The position numbers were made by a program, and so were the translations under genes. The notes below the pieces were generated by a model that did no database searches, had not been told where the DNA came from, and saw only the letters and a program-made list of their open reading frames with translations. 64,000 bases of DNA from Nicotiana tabacum (taxonomy: Eukaryota; Streptophyta; Magnoliopsida; Solanales; Solanaceae). Shown here piece by piece: positions 46,244-57,444 of this stretch (its first letter is position 1; the number at the start of each line of letters is the position of its first letter). The stretch spans positions 38,296,758 through 38,360,757 of the forward strand of contig NC_134080.1 of the NCBI RefSeq assembly GCF_000715075.1. The letters run 5' to 3'.

Positions 46244-48767
46244 CTAGGCCGACCTTATCAATAATGATAGCATGGACACTTGCTCAGGGTGCTTGCGCAG
46301 CTGATCTATCACTTCGTAATCCGGCATTTTCATTTGTTGGAAGAACATTTCCGCTTCCTCAACACTCACGGGCTTCTTTGGCGGGAAGCGCCTTTGTGTG
46401 GTGTTGTTCAGTTCTTGGGTATTCGAATACCTTCCAATGAAAGTATTTTCTGGAAGTTCTCCCATGACCTCTTTACCTTTGTACATCACCAAAGTCTTTT
46501 GATAATTCCACGGTACTGTGGACGGGTTGGTCATTGGCTTTTGTGGCACACGTCCGATAACCACTGGCTCATTCAGCCGAGGTGGTTGAATCGTCCCCCG
46601 GACCACATAGGCCCCTTTTGGCACGTACATAGGTTTTGTCTTTTTGATCCCGGACTTCTGCGTCTTCTCAGCTTGACCTCGTGGTATGTAAAGAACTCCC
46701 CCTTTTGCTGGTACCACTTTCTTCTCCACCTTCTTCTCAAGCACTGTCTTTATAGCTTTGGCCTCTTCCCCCTTTTCTGGTTTCTGGTCCATTTCGGGCC
46801 TCTTCCCCGTGTCGACAATGGCAATTATGGCTTTCAGAGCAGGGTCGAATTCCTTGTCTTCACAAATCATTCCGATCAGCGGCCCATTATTGTGAGCAGG
46901 TAGTGGATTGTTAGTTACATTCGGGATATCCTCGTCCCTTAGCACTATCTTCCCTTGCTCTATCAGATTTTCGACCACTCTTTTCAATGACCAGCAGTCG
47001 TTTGTATCATGTCCCTCGGCCCCTGAATGATAGGCGCATCTGACTCCGGCTTTGTAAGAAGGAGATGTCGGGTTTTGCCTTGTTTGAGGGATTGGTTGAA
47101 AGAAACCCAACTGGAACAACTTTGGGAACAAAGTTGAGTATGGCTCACCGATGGGCGTGAAAGTCCGCCTTCGAGGTGGCTCCTGAGGGCGAAAGTTATT
47201 CTGCGGGGGTTGTGGGTTATAGTGGTTGCGGTAAGGAGGCTGATTTCTGGGAGGTGGAGCTGGGCCTCGGTTGGTTTGTTGTGGTGGATGGTTATAAGGT
47301 TGGGCATTCATGACCATATAAGGTTGATGAGCATATGCCAAATTTGAGTGGGGGTAATAGTGTTGTGGGGCTCTTTCCGGAAAATGGGGCCTGGGATGAC
47401 GATACTCCCTTGCTTCAGAGGCTGCCATAGTCGTTTCTTCCTTCTTCTTCCCCTTGTCGTTCCTCCAGACCCGCTTTGGACGGCCTGAGAGGTTGCCCTT
47501 ATGGCTGCTTGACTCAAAATCCTTCCCGTTTTCAACCCATTTTCCACCATCTCTCCAATCTTGATCGCTTCCGCGAACGGCTTACCCATGGCCGACATCA
47601 TGTTTTGGAAATAGTCAGACTCTTGAGCCTGGAGAAAGGTAGTGACCATTTCCACTTCATCCATGGGAGGCTTCACTCTCGACGCCTGTTCACGCCACTT
47701 AATAGCATACTCTCTAAAGCTTTCTGAAGGCTTCTACTTCAAATTTGACAGAGAGTTTCGGTCTGGCGCAATGTCGATGTTATACTGGAATTGTTTTACA
47801 AAATCTCTGGCGAGATCATCCCATATATGCCATCGGGACATTTCCTGATCCATATACCATTCTGAAGCTATCCCTACTAGACTTTCCCCAAAGTATGCCA
47901 TTAGCAGTTCTTCTTTTCCGCCGGCTCCCCGCAATTGGTTGCAGTATTTCTTAAGATGTGCAATGGGGTCACCGTGCCCATCGTATTTCTCAAACTTGGG
48001 GGTCTTGAAACCCGTTGGCAGGTGCACGTGAGGAAACATGCACAGGTCGGCGTAAGAGACGCTCTTTTGCCCGCTCAATCCTTGCATATTCTTCAGACTT
48101 TGTTCAAGGCTTCTCATCCTTTTGGCAATCTCATTTTGTTCTGCAAATCTGGGGTTCTGATCCTGCCCGGGTGCAAGCTCGCACTGAGGCGGTAGAGGAT
48201 TAGCATTGGAAGCGAACCTAGTGGGTTCCATTGAGAACGATGGGGCTTGGAACGTAAAAGATGATGAGTCAAAGCTTGGCTTGTATGTGGTAGGTTGTGC
48301 CGTAACCGGGCAAGGCGATGCAATAAATATGTTCATGCTTGCATCAGTGGACGACATTCGGGGATGAGGTTCAGAAGGCGATCCAGCGGAGAAGGCTGAG
48401 GTGGCTGGGTACCCGAATGGGGTAGCAGGATAATTTATGGGGACATAGAAGTCCCACTTGACCTGGAGAATAATTCAGGGAATCCGGGGATGACACTTGG
48501 CGGCTTTTTCCCATTGTTCCAGTCGTCCAGCATTTCCAACATGCGGAGCCGTAGGATTCTATTTTCCTCTGCAGTTGTGGATTCAGGTGTGAGGACGGCT
48601 GAGATTGAGCCCTCCTCAGAAACAGGGATCGTTTGCAATGGAATTTCTGAAGACATTTCCACACTTCCTTTCGACCTGGTGAAGTAAGTGTGAGTACTGC
48701 TTCTGGCCCTAACAACAGGTGGTTGAACACTTCTCCTTGACCTCGTGAAATATGAGTGCGAGGCCAT
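46244..48767 (-). pseudogene. gag: Ogre-2 gag, frameshifted
   Basis: Starts at ATG 48767 (MASHSYFTRSRRSVQ). Compared with the open Ogre-3 gag there is a 1-nt deletion near 48446 (frame ends at 48435), an amber at 47734-47736 where Ogre-3 has a Lys codon, and a 1-nt loss in a G run near 47452. The remaining frames cover a Ser/Pro/Thr-rich N-terminus, the capsid-like region HLPTGFKTPKFEKYDG and LVGIASEWYMDQEMSRW, FLQAQESDYFQNMMSAMGK, a Pro/Tyr/Asn/Gln-rich linker, and a C-terminal part with one CX2-like zinc-knuckle relic (CAYHSGAEGHDTNDCWSL). It ends at amber 46244-46246 before protease. Gag would package element RNA. Confidence 0.88.
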
Positions 48768-49011
48768 ACTTTCACCAAACCAACCGTCTTTTCAAAAACC
48801 CTGAGAAAATGCTCAATGACAAACGCACGGTTAATTTGTAGCAAATAACAGATAGTTAATCTCACGTTGGGCATGATGCACCTATACAGTTAAGTGGATT
48901 ACTATATGTTTGCTACGAGAGCATGCGTCATTCCGGCGTTTTTTGTTAGTTTTTTTTTTTCCTTTTTGTTTTTCTTTTATTTATTTTATTTATTTCGCAG
49001 TAAAAGAAATG

Positions 49012-49080
49012 CGACCGGATCCGATGAGGATTGCCTACGTATCACGATGCCTACGTGAATCAGATCATTGCGTAGTTCGA
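49012..49080 (-). other. Structured motif, Ogre-2 copy b (between ORF1 and gag)
   Basis: Reverse strand: CGAACTACGC, TCTGATT, CACG-TAGGCAT-CGTG stem, GATACGTAGGCA, then ATCC-TCATC-GGAT hairpin and CCGGTC. One of ten copies; see findings. Confidence 0.75.
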
Positions 49081-49250
49081 AAAACACGAATGAGCGTAAA
49101 AGAAACAACCTCTTTATTGTTGAAACGTTCTATTACAAGCTACATTTTGCAAAAGAAAGAGCCAACTTTGAAAATAAACCTAGACTCAAAATAGACTGAA
49201 AATCACCCTGATGGAAAAACAGGCAGAAGATGTTAAGATACAGATTTGAC

Positions 49251-51308
49251 CTATGAATGCATTATGGTTTTAAAAATTGGTTTCCGCGGGGCATCGTTCG
49301 GCCTCGCCGCGGTCCTAGGCGTGAGATCCCTCTCAAGTTGCTCTAGCTCGTGCATAGTCTGCTTGACATAAACCATTACTGCCGAGGGGAAGGTAACACT
49401 GGACATGTTCTCACATCGTAGACATCGTCTGGTGATGGCATGGGCAATGGCTTTGATCCTATCTCTGGTTTGCTTCTTCTCTACAAGCAGGCGCTTTATC
49501 TGATCGCTGCATATCTTGAAGACTTGAACATCTTGTACGTGTTGATGCTTCAATCGCCGTACTTCCAACTTCATCTGGGCTATTGAGTCATACCAGTATC
49601 TGCTCTCAATTTGGAAATCCTTGGCCTGACTAGCTGCTTTGATCTCAAGTGCTGTCATCTCTCTCTTTATTTTAGCAACAGTCTTCTCGTGGTCGCTTTC
49701 CAATTCATTCAGGTATCTGCGATGCTTATCTGCTCTTGTATCCCACTGTGCCTTGAGCTCTGCTATGACGCTTTCAGACTTTTCCAAACCATTTTGCCAT
49801 TCTCTGATCTCGCTTTTTAACCTTTTTATCAGGCGCTCGTCTGATTGACGCCTTGGTTGTTTATCTGCATCTAATCTTATTTGTTTGATCTGGGCTCTGA
49901 GCATTTCATTTTCTTGAATTAACCTGTTCCGCTCTCCCAGATCGGTGGCAATTTGCACGTTGTGCTCGTATTTCATGCCTTCTACTTGTTGCTTTAATCT
50001 GCTGATTTCGGCACAATAACCTCTTTCCTTTGCTAACCAATCCCAATGCCTTTGCGATGACTCGGTGAAATCCCGGATGTGGGGTCTCTTAGCTGGCCTT
50101 TCATGCTCAAGTTCCCTTCTATACCATGCAAGGTATCCTGGCGCCGTCTCTCCTTTGGCTCGATCCCGCACGCAAGTATCTGATTTCAAATATTGACTCT
50201 CATTCCAGATTTGGCGAATCTTTTCTTCTGGGAACTGTCCGTTAGGACTTATCTCAATTGTTTGAGCGCTAAGATCTTCCTCATGAGGTACTGTCTGGCA
50301 TCTTCCGAACTGTCTCAAAACTCGGCCGGGTGCGTAAGGTTGAATGCTCTTAAGCCCCATCAGCAAGAAATGAGTTTTAGCCGCCGACATATATAAGATC
50401 TCATCAACAGGCAACCATCCCAACGTCCATTGTATTTGGCTGGCAGTAAGAGCTTGCAAGAACGAGGTCCATGCCAGGACTCCTTTGGGCCAAATGATCT
50501 CTTTGGTTCTCGTGTAAGATTCTTCTATGCGGGTCTTTTCCGAGGAACCATGGCTCAAAATCTCGGAATGATGGCAGAGGTGCTCGGTCATCCATATCTG
50601 TAAGAGCAAATTACAACCTTCGAAGAAATTTCCCCCAGCTTTACAAGCTGTGAGAGCTCGAAAGATGTCAGATACCACCATTGGCGCGAGAGTACTGTCA
50701 CTTTGCGTGAGTAAAGTGCTGACGACCCCAGATATCTTCAAATCAATGTTTCCATCTTTCCTCGGAAATACCAGAAGTCCCAGGAACATTATCATGAACG
50801 CTACCCGTCTGTGCTCGTCCCACTTCTAACGAACTCCTTTGTTGCACAGTTTGTTGATTGGATTATTGAATCCCCCCTCATGACCGTATCTATCATATAT
50901 GAAGCATGGAGTACAGAATCCGGCTGCTAGATCCGGGTTGTGGGCTGTTCTAGGTATTTTCAATGAATCCAGGAACCGATGTACCGTGACGATTCTCGGG
51001 GCGACCAAGTATTTTTCCCTTAAAGGAAGTTCAGTATTCCCGATGTATCTGGCTATTTCTTCCAAAGTTGGGGTGAGCTCAAAATCAGAGAAATGGAAAA
51101 CATTGTGCGCCGGGTCCCAATAGGTAACCAAAGCTCTTATGATATCTCCCCGAGGCTGGATTTCCAACAGACCCACAAGACCTTTCAGATATTTCTTAAC
51201 CTCATTTTGTCCTTCAACACCTAGATCATTCCACCATAGCCGTAACTTGACATGGATTTTGGTCATTATCGAAAAATGTTCATTTTGCATCGTGCTCATC
51301 CTACACAT
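49251..51308 (-). pseudogene. Ogre-2 ORF1, one amber codon
   Basis: One reading frame of about 685 codons interrupted only by an amber at 50826-50828, where Ogre-3 has a Gln codon (CAG). The N-terminal half (to about residue 400) carries LRLWWNDLGVEGQNEVKKYL and VFHFSDFELTPTLEEIARYI, resembling the DUF7745/plant-mobile-domain type of plant repeat proteins. The C-terminal half is a long coiled coil, with a late CLRCEN cysteine pair. The start is the first ATG, matching Ogre-3. It lies between the leader and gag and is a hallmark of Ogre; function unknown. Confidence 0.88.
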
Positions 51309-52683
51309 TTATTAAGGTGATTTTAACAAAATGACTGACTCAAAAAAAAATATTTTTACAGAGAGGATCAAGTTTTGAACACGGCCTTTAAACACTTCGG
51401 GGACGAAGATTTTAAGGTTGTGCGGGTCTATTGGATAAAAACGCTAAACAAGACCCAAAGGTGGCTGTTTATGCAAAGTCAGCCTTCCGGCGTCCCTTTC
51501 GGGAACATTCGGCTATTTATGATAAAACAACGTCACCTGACTTATTTACGACTCTTTTAAAAAAATTTGACACATCTTTTATTTATTTATTTACTGATTT
51601 TTGGCTATTTAGAAAAATGGGGTTGAACCCGACGAGGGTTGCCTACGTATCTCACATCCGGTGAGAATCAAACCGGCGTAGTTCGGGCTATCGTAAAATA
51701 GGAAAAAAATCGAATAAACCTAGAAATCAGGAATGCGTATTTTTTACATTTTTTTTTGAAAAGAGATAAAGATTAAAGAAGCTATTTATTTTTTATATTT
51801 TTTTTTTAGGAAAAATTTGGACTATTAGTCTGAATTCATAAAAGGGGTACTACGAAAGAAACAACACATTTTTTGAATTATGAATTTTCGATTTTTTTTT
51901 TAATTTTTTTTACTTTTAAAATAAATACCTTTTCTTCTTCTTTTTTTTTTGATTTTGAAAGTGATAAAAGAAAAATTTTTATATTTTTTTTAATAACTAT
52001 CAATAAACAAAACAGTTTTTTTTTAGAAAAATTCCGGCGAGGTTTTGACACTACTTGGACATTGGTTTTATTTTCCAAAAATAAGTAATTATCTCCCCTG
52101 CGCTGCTATTTTCCCCCTTTTTTTTTAGGAACCGGTCGACATGCGGAACCGAAGCAAATAAATGCACAACACAGATAGGAATGCAGCATGATGGTCTTTT
52201 CCATTTCAGGTTGCCTGTCCTAGGCGGACCCAACCCCTGTGTTGAGTCCCCTAAGTCAAATGCAACATGATGCAAATAAGCGTTCCTACTAGGGATCCGG
52301 CATGAAGTCAAGTTATTCTAGGTTCGTAACCTGGGTATTTGTTCTAGACTGTGTGCCCGAGCGGACAACTCGAGTCGAAGAGGGGGCTACGTACCGGGGA
52401 CCCGCGAGATCGTCCGGCTTTGTAACTTGTCCGTCCTCTTTCTTATTTTAGGTATTGACATTAACAGAATAGGGAGTCTCGACCAGCGAGCTTCTCCCCG
52501 GAGGTAAGAAGAGAAAGGTTTCGGCACAGTTTATATACAGTTCAGATAATATCAAAGCGGTAAAAGACAACATTTAGCACGTTATGCAAAAACATGTAAT
52601 AAAGATCAGATAATAAAGCCAAATATAACAATTATTCTAAGCTCGAATTCTTGAACCCTGAACCAGTGGTTCTGGGTTTAACA
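51309..52683 (-). other. 5' leader of Ogre-2
   Basis: Non-coding, about 1.4 kb, with T/A homopolymer runs (51750-52030). It contains motif copy a and the block CTAGGGATCCGGCATGA (52290-52306), also conserved in Ogre-1 and Ogre-3. Confidence 0.65.
51619..51688 (-). other. Structured motif, Ogre-2 copy a (leader)
   Basis: Reverse strand: CGAACTACGCCGG, TTTGATT, CTCAC-CGGAT-GTGAG stem, ATACGTAGGC, AACCC-TCGTC-GGGTT hairpin. Identical in its core to the Ogre-3 copy. One of ten copies; see findings. Confidence 0.8.
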
Positions 52684-52701
52684 TCCCCAGCGGAGTCGCC
52701 A
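52684..52701 (-). other. Primer binding site of Ogre-2 (tRNA-Arg type)
   Basis: TGGCGACTCCGCTGGGGA on the reverse strand, four bases after the LTR end. Confidence 0.8.
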
Positions 52702-52705
52702 GAGC

Positions 52706-53251
52706 TGTCACACCTCCTTTTTGCGCGCCCGGCCCCGAAGGGTTAAATGCGCGGGTGGAGTTTTTCCAATTTAAGTGACAATATTCGAAATGGGATTATT
52801 TATTTAATTCAGAGTCGCCACTTGGGAAAGGTTTGGCTTTTGGTGTCCCAAGTCACCGGTTTATCTCGAATCCCAAATCGAGGAAATTTTAGACTTTTCC
52901 AAATGAAGTCTGCGAACCAGAAATTCTAAGTAAGGAATTCTGTTGACCCGAGGGAAGGTGTTAGGCACCCCCGAATCCCGTGGTTCTAGCACGGTCGCTT
53001 AAATTGTTATAATGGCTAAATATCTGATTTAAATACATGTTGTGACTTATGTGCTTTTATTAAGCTTAAACCGCTTCTATTATTATCATTTATTTTTATG
53101 GAATTGCAACGTCATGAAAATGCATCTCGGACCACGTCACAATCAATGCACCCGTAGTTGTTAACACATTTTGACTCCGTTGAGACTTGGATTTGGGTCA
53201 CATCAATGTGCACCCGATTTTAAGAATATAATTTACTTAAAGTCGCGCTTA
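52706..53251 (-). repeat. 5' LTR of Ogre-2, only the PBS-side 546 bp
   Basis: Matches 33560 onward almost base for base up to TTAAAGTCGCGCTTAAA. There the 3' LTR continues GAATCTAAACGCG, but this copy changes into the opposite-strand start region of another LTR. The missing part includes the promoter. Confidence 0.88.
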
Positions 53252-53591
53252 AAATAATAATAATTGGCCCTGCTGTACAATTTTGAATTTCTGTGCGGCA
53301 CCTTGTTGATTTATTTGTGACTTCGGCCCATTTTTATTTATTTACTTTATTAAAAAAAAAATTCGAAAATATATGTGTCCTGCATAATTCAAACCGTAAT
53401 CCGGTCGTTAAATAGAAAATCATAAATAGGCATCTTCGTCCGTGATTTTATTTTTTGTTTAATTTTACCCATTTTTGAATTATTTTAACGTGTGTGTGAA
53501 TAATTGTATTGGGTGTTTGATTTTATTTAGTTTTGTATTTCTTTTTATATAATAATTAAAAAAAAAAAGGGGGGGGCCTTGCCTTTCCGGA

Positions 53592-53621
53592 TTTGGGCCA
53601 ATTTATTAAAATTGGCCCAAA
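53592..53621. promoter_or_regulatory. Conserved U3 palindrome, Ogre-3
   Basis: Perfect arms TTTGGGCCAATTT and AAATTGGCCCAAA around ATTA, upstream of the TATA box; the same palindrome is in Ogre-2 at 37059-37087. Confidence 0.65.
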
Positions 53622-53915
53622 CAAATAATGCCCAAACGGACAGCCCAAGCCACCAGTCCAAACAGCCCACCCCCAGGCCATAAAACGACGTAGTTTAACA
53701 CCAAAACTACGTCATTTCGATGCCAACCCATCACAACCGTTTAAACCAAGCCGATCCAACGGTCCGGATCTTTCACCCGTAACCCCACTACCCGACCCGT
53801 TACCCGAACCAATTCTGACCCCTACTAAGCCAAACGACGACGTTTCGTTTAAACCTTCAGATCCAAGCCGTCCATCTCGTCTCATCCAACGGTTGAAATC
53901 AATCCCCCCATTCCA

Positions 53916-53923
53916 TATATAAG
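53916..53923 (+). promoter_or_regulatory. TATA box of the Ogre-3 LTR
   Basis: TATATAAG in CCATATATAAGCCTCC. The upstream region has ACGTCA/AAACGACG-like motifs (53695-53850) that also recur in the Ogre-2 U3. Confidence 0.65.
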
Positions 53924-54344
53924 CCTCCTACCACACCCTGCCCCCCTATCCAATACCCCAGCTTCCGTCTTCACCTCCTTCCCCACGAAACCCTAGCCGC
54001 CCCCTTATCCCTCGCCATTAATCCCGGCGGCATGAACGCCGATGACCTCCGCCTGAACACCATAGAACCCCCTCACCGCCCTGAACATCGATCTGTTGGC
54101 CGTTTAGTTCGAATCCCTTCCCACCTTCTCGAATCTTCATTTGAAGATTCGAGTCGGAACCCGAGTTACACCAATCGACCTCAACTTCGCACCAGACAGT
54201 CCCCAGACCCCCTCGTGACCAAACCATGCTTGGTTTGGTCCGAATCTGACCAGGGAAGCACGAATCCCGGATCTAATTTTTGGAACTTTGAAGGTCTTCG
54301 TCGATGGTCCGTGTTTTGTTCAAACTAAAAGATTAAGGTCTAAT

Positions 54345-54394
54345 GGACCTTAATCGAAGTGTTTCTCATCTGAGAAACACTTCGATTAAAGCCC
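54345..54394. repeat. 50-bp hairpin in the Ogre-3 LTR
   Basis: 24-bp arms (54345-54368, 54371-54394) pair at 22 of 24 positions around TC. Same place and inner sequence (GTGTTTCTCA / TGAGAAACAC) as in Ogre-2; the outer bases differ between the two elements. Confidence 0.8.
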
Positions 54395-54962
54395 GTTCAG
54401 CCTTAAGAAAGGTCTGTCCGAATCCGAGTTAAGGCTTTTGATTTTTCAAGATTTGAGGTGAGTTTTGATTCTCTTTGCTTATTTATGTTAGTCCATGTTC
54501 GTTTAAAAGATTTGTTCTGTTTTTGTTTTTAATCTGTGTTTTGAGTTTTATCAACTGTTCCTGTCCATCTCGCCTGAACCTTTGTTGTTTGATTGAGTCT
54601 TTCTTCTAATTGTTCTGATAATTTGTATGTATGTATTTGTTGTGCAATTAATTGGGTTTCAAATGTGAACTGACCAACTGATTCTTCCCATGTAATTTTG
54701 CGTAGTCAGTACAATTCGAATCATGTGTTCGATACTGTTAAATGTCTGACTTTGGTCTCGATTGTACGAGTTATAACTAGTATAGTCGAGTCGACATATG
54801 TCGTCAATTAGTTTCAGATGTTTGAACAATATACAAATTGATTTGCTCCTGTTTAGCATTGTATGAATCAGTTGGGAATTGAATTTAGCTACTTATAGTT
54901 GTTAATCTGAATCAGAAGTGTAAAGTGTTTGATTTTGTTTAAGTTGCAGTCAGAATTGGAGG

Positions 54963-55017
54963 GCATGTGCACTTGTGCACAACATGTGCATTTGTGCACT
55001 TGTGCACAACATGTGCA
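54963..55017. repeat. GTGCAC/ATGTGCA motif cluster in the Ogre-3 LTR
   Basis: Repeated TTGTGCAC and CATGTGCA units within 55 bp, equivalent to the Ogre-2 cluster at 35708-35766 but with a different number of units. Confidence 0.6.
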
Positions 55018-57426
55018 TAAAGGCTTTTGTTTGATTTAAAAATGTTTTGACAGCATATGCTGTCAGATACATCCTGCTGCCCACACCCTACTTTAGTTTC
55101 AGAAATAATAAACATTACAAAAGTAAGCCTGCCAAGGGAATATGATGGGGTTTTGGTTAATACTTAAATGACTAAGTGGAACTGAAAAGAGGGCAGCACA
55201 TGAGGGGGTTTCTGTTGGTCTAAACAGGCTGTAAAAGGGGTAATGTGAAAGCTTATAAAAGGGAGGACATACCGAGATAGAAAAGGGAGAGGATACCATC
55301 GGATAATAGAGGTCAGAGAGAGCATAGATAGAGGAGAGTTGAAGTTCTGGAGATACAGACAGAATTAGAGACAGGATTGAGAGATAGAAATACATACACA
55401 CACACACACAAAAGGATAGACATTGAACCTTAAGAGCTGAATAGGAAAAACACAAACAGAGATAGAGAGAGGTTAAGGGATAGAAGCTATACAACCAACA
55501 ATCAGAAACCTTCTTCCTCCTATTGTTATTGGGCTTTCAGTTGTTTCAATTTGTTCAAGCCAATTCTGATCCTTTGAAATCTCAGTTGTGTCTATTAGTT
55601 GAGTGCTTTCATTGGTCTACTACTATCTGGAGTTTCTGATTCTACTCCACTGGGTGTTGCTGTTATTTGGCTATTGCTTTCTATTGGCTATATTTGCATC
55701 TCTGCACTCGAGCTGGGTTCTTGCTGTATTGCTTTGTCTGCTGCTATTTTTGCCCTGCTGCTACTGATAGTGCTGTGATTGCTGCTGCATTTTGTTGTCA
55801 TTATATTCTGCTGACTCCCCCTTTCCTTCAATTGTCAAATATTTCCAGGTACACAACCTCTGAAACTTTGTATTGTTGAAAGTTTGAAGTTGAAATAAAG
55901 AAAAGAACAGCTGTTCATGTTATAACATTGGTGTTAAAAATAGGTCGAATGTTAGTGGGATTGTATTTTACTGCAAACTGCAAACACTTTGTATAAAACT
56001 AGCATACATTCTGCTGAGATGGACGGTTAGATAGCGCTGTTCAATAGCAATAACAATATGATAGACAACATGTTTGATTTGGGATACGTTCAGTTCAGTA
56101 TAATACTGTTTGGTTTAGTTACGACTCTATAACATAGAGTCAGGGCAAACACTTGTATGTATTTCTGCCCAGACCACTGAATCGACAAATCTGTGGTATT
56201 AGGTCTGGGATAGATGTATCCCAAACAAACTCTCATGCAGTCATATTAAAAGTCTGGCTATGAATGCCAGTTTCGCTTGTCAGTTTATTTGTTCCAATGC
56301 CGGTTTGATATCAGGTTTCGGTACAGATTCTTCGTTTCGAAATGATGTAATGATTGTTGAGAAAAACTAATAATCATTTTTGAGTTCAATTAGTAGTAAT
56401 TTTTCCTAATAATACAGCCGATTTCTTTATCAATTTCAAATAGGTTAGAGTGTTAAGAATAGAACTTGGAGGTCGTTAAAACATAACTCAATATATGTTG
56501 TTAGTTTGTTTGCAATCTCACTTAGCGAATTAATAAGCATATTCACCTGTTGAAGACAAAGAATGCCGTAGCTTTCACCTCATGAACAATCAATCAGGTA
56601 ATCAAACAAGTTTAGGTTCGGCAAACATAATAAGGATTCAGTCCGTATTTGTCTAAACCAGCAAAATTCGGCATCATCCTTCCCTTTAAAGATAAATGTA
56701 GTAAAAATGTAGTCCTTGTAGGGTACCCTTCTAAAATAATGAGACGAGCCTCGCCGAATCAAAAGGCAAATTGCGGGGCCCTCAATAATTGGTCATAATA
56801 AATACTTAGAATTTGGGACGGGCTGTTTAGTGAATTCCACTCCCCTCCCCGAAGACAATAACGCGTTAGATTATTTAGGCGCGACTTAATCAAATTACAT
56901 TCCTAAATTCGGGTGCGCATTTATGTGACCCAATTTCAAATCTCAATGGAGTCGAAATGTGTTAACAATTACGGGTGCATTGATTGTGACGTGGTTCGAG
57001 ATACATTTTCACGACGTTGCAATTCTATAAAAATAAATGATAATAATAAAAGCGGTTAAAACTTAATAAAAGCACATAAGTCACAACATGTATTTAAATC
57101 AGATATTTAGCCATTATAACAATTTAAGCGACCGTGCTAGAACCACGGGATTCGAGGGTGCTTAACACCTTCCCTCGGGTCAACAGAATTCCTTACTTAG
57201 AATTTCTGGTTCGCAGACTCCATTTGGAAAAGTCGAAAATTTCCTCGATTTGGGATTCAAGATAAACCGGTGACTTGGGACACCAAAAGCCAAACCTTTC
57301 CCAAGTGGCGACTCTGAATTAAATAAATAATCCCATTTCGAATATTGTCACTTAAATTGGAAAAACTCCACCCGCGCATTTCTAACCCTTCGGGGCCGGG
57401 CGCGCAAAAAGGAGGTGTGACAGCTC

Positions 57427-57444
57427 TGGCGACTCTGCTGGGGA
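57427..57444 (+). other. Primer binding site of Ogre-3 (tRNA-Arg type)
   Basis: TGGCGACTCTGCTGGGGA, four bases after the LTR end; one base different from Ogre-2 and identical to Ogre-1. Confidence 0.8.

Larger units (their letters stand above)
33560..53251 (-). mobile_element. Ogre-2: recent Ogre element, reverse strand, 5' LTR truncated
   Basis: All parts of an Ogre element are present in order on the reverse strand: 546 bp of 5' LTR, tRNA-Arg PBS, leader, ORF1, gag, protease/G-patch, predicted intron, RT, two RNase H domains, integrase, 3' UTR with arrays, polypurine tract and a full 3947-bp LTR. The shared 546 bp of the two LTRs look almost identical (one difference seen, about 34099 versus 53245), so insertion was recent. 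The 5 bp before it are CAGAG (33555-33559); the matching copy on the right is not found because the 5' LTR is broken. Confidence 0.92.
53252..57422 (+). repeat. 5' LTR of Ogre-3 (about 4.2 kb, 5' end truncated)
   Basis: Ends GGAGGTGTGACA beside the PBS. At its left end the sequence ATAATAATAATTGGCCCTGC corresponds to about position 56 of the Ogre-2 LTR; the TGTGAGCACGTG start is missing. Contains an (AC)n run at about 55391-55409 and a GA-rich stretch at 55300-55480. Confidence 0.88.

Noticed and set aside
46280..46903. 207-codon plus-strand frame
   Set aside because: Antisense shadow of the Ogre-2 gag C-terminus.
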